Below are positions 7,007 through 7,289 of a DNA stretch of 7,289 nt, piece after piece. The notes under the pieces are model-generated. The model searched no databases and was not told where the DNA came from. It was given only the letters and a program-made list of their open reading frames with translations. This stretch comes from Verrucomicrobiota bacterium (GTDB lineage Bacteria; Verrucomicrobiota; Verrucomicrobiia; Limisphaerales; UBA9464). The stretch is taken from positions 1-7,289 of the forward strand of contig CANGMO010000108.1 of the NCBI GenBank assembly GCA_947454295.1, written 5' to 3'. Position 1 is the first letter of the stretch. Each line of letters opens with the position of its first letter. Made by a program: the position numbers and the translations under genes.

Positions 7007-7145
7007 CCGCTAGGTCGCATTCCCCGATGTCCGGCTACGTACCTCCACGTATTTCCCACTCCGCGGATCCTCCTTAGCGTGGAACCGGCCCCACCCTCGG
7101 TCCTCGCTTCCGCTTCACTCCAATTCGGGTCTCCACCTTCCCTAT

Positions 7146-7289
7146 ATGCTTCGCCCACATCTTGCGTTTCTGCTCCTGCTGAGCGTCGCCACCTCCAGGG
7201 CTCTCGCCACAGGCGGGTCCGTTGATCCCACATTTCAACCCGCACCCATTCCATTCGGGGTGACACGGATCGCTCTCCAATCTGACGGC
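7146..7289 (+). CDS. N-terminus of a secreted delta-60-repeat protein (cut by right edge)
   Basis: The ATG at 7146 opens a frame of 48 codons that runs off the window. Residues 1 to about 21 form a signal peptide: MLRPH, then the hydrophobic core LAFLLLLSVA, then an alanine-rich cleavage area (SRALA). The mature start reads GGSVDPTF and, shortly after, VTRIALQSDG. The VDPxF and IALQxDG spacing is the hallmark of the delta-60 repeat (proteins with tandem ~55-60-residue beta-propeller-like units, common in Verrucomicrobiota). The protein would be exported and is probably long; its function is not known. It is transcribed divergently from the kinase gene. No Shine-Dalgarno sequence precedes it; the 55 bases upstream are strikingly pyrimidine-rich. 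A regulatory link with the kinase pair is possible because they share the intergenic region, but this is only inference. Confidence 0.75.
   Translation, partial: MLRPHLAFLLLLSVATSRALATGGSVDPTFQPAPIPFGVTRIALQSDG

Overview
The window reads as a GC-rich bacterial chromosome segment devoted to signal transduction. The best guess for the source is Verrucomicrobiota (or a close PVC-group relative). Three things suggest this: a periplasmic-propeller hybrid histidine kinase of the Reg_prop/Y_Y_Y type, the beginning of a secreted delta-60-repeat protein, and an FHA-GAF-SpoIIE phosphatase, all with weak or absent Shine-Dalgarno sequences. The assignment rests on gene content only, not on a marker gene.

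Layout from left to right. Positions 1-225 hold no convincing complete gene; a short minus-strand frame that runs off the left edge could be the start of a divergent gene, but this is weak. Positions 226-1851 (+) encode a 541-residue FHA-GAF-PP2C (SpoIIE/RsbU-type) serine phosphatase. Only 14 bp separate its stop from that of a convergent gene at 1866-2768 (-), a 300-residue response regulator (receiver, PAS-like middle region, LuxR/NarL helix-turn-helix). Positions 2769-3043 are intergenic. The part next to the regulator has several small hairpins in the likely 5' leader. The part next to the kinase carries an 8-bp tandem repeat in two inverted blocks that enclose further dyad symmetries. Positions 3044-6928 (-) encode a 1294-residue membrane hybrid histidine kinase: signal peptide, large propeller region, Y_Y_Y domain, transmembrane helix, HisKA, HATPase, receiver, helical tail. 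Positions 6929-7145 form a divergent promoter region, and 7146 to the right edge (+) is the N-terminus of a secreted delta-60-repeat protein.

How the genes may work together. The kinase has a large periplasmic sensor but no DNA-binding domain of its own, unlike the classical HTCS regulators of Bacteroides. The same-strand response regulator immediately downstream has a receiver and a DNA-binding domain, so the two are a plausible cognate pair. The FHA-SpoIIE phosphatase would belong to a separate Ser/Thr phosphorylation (partner-switching) pathway; its link to the pair is only adjacency and convergent 3' ends. I found no RNA genes, CRISPR arrays, insertion sequences or transposases, and no clear previously undescribed multi-gene system. 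The most unusual DNA-level signal is the 8-bp repeat that overlaps the kinase stop codon.
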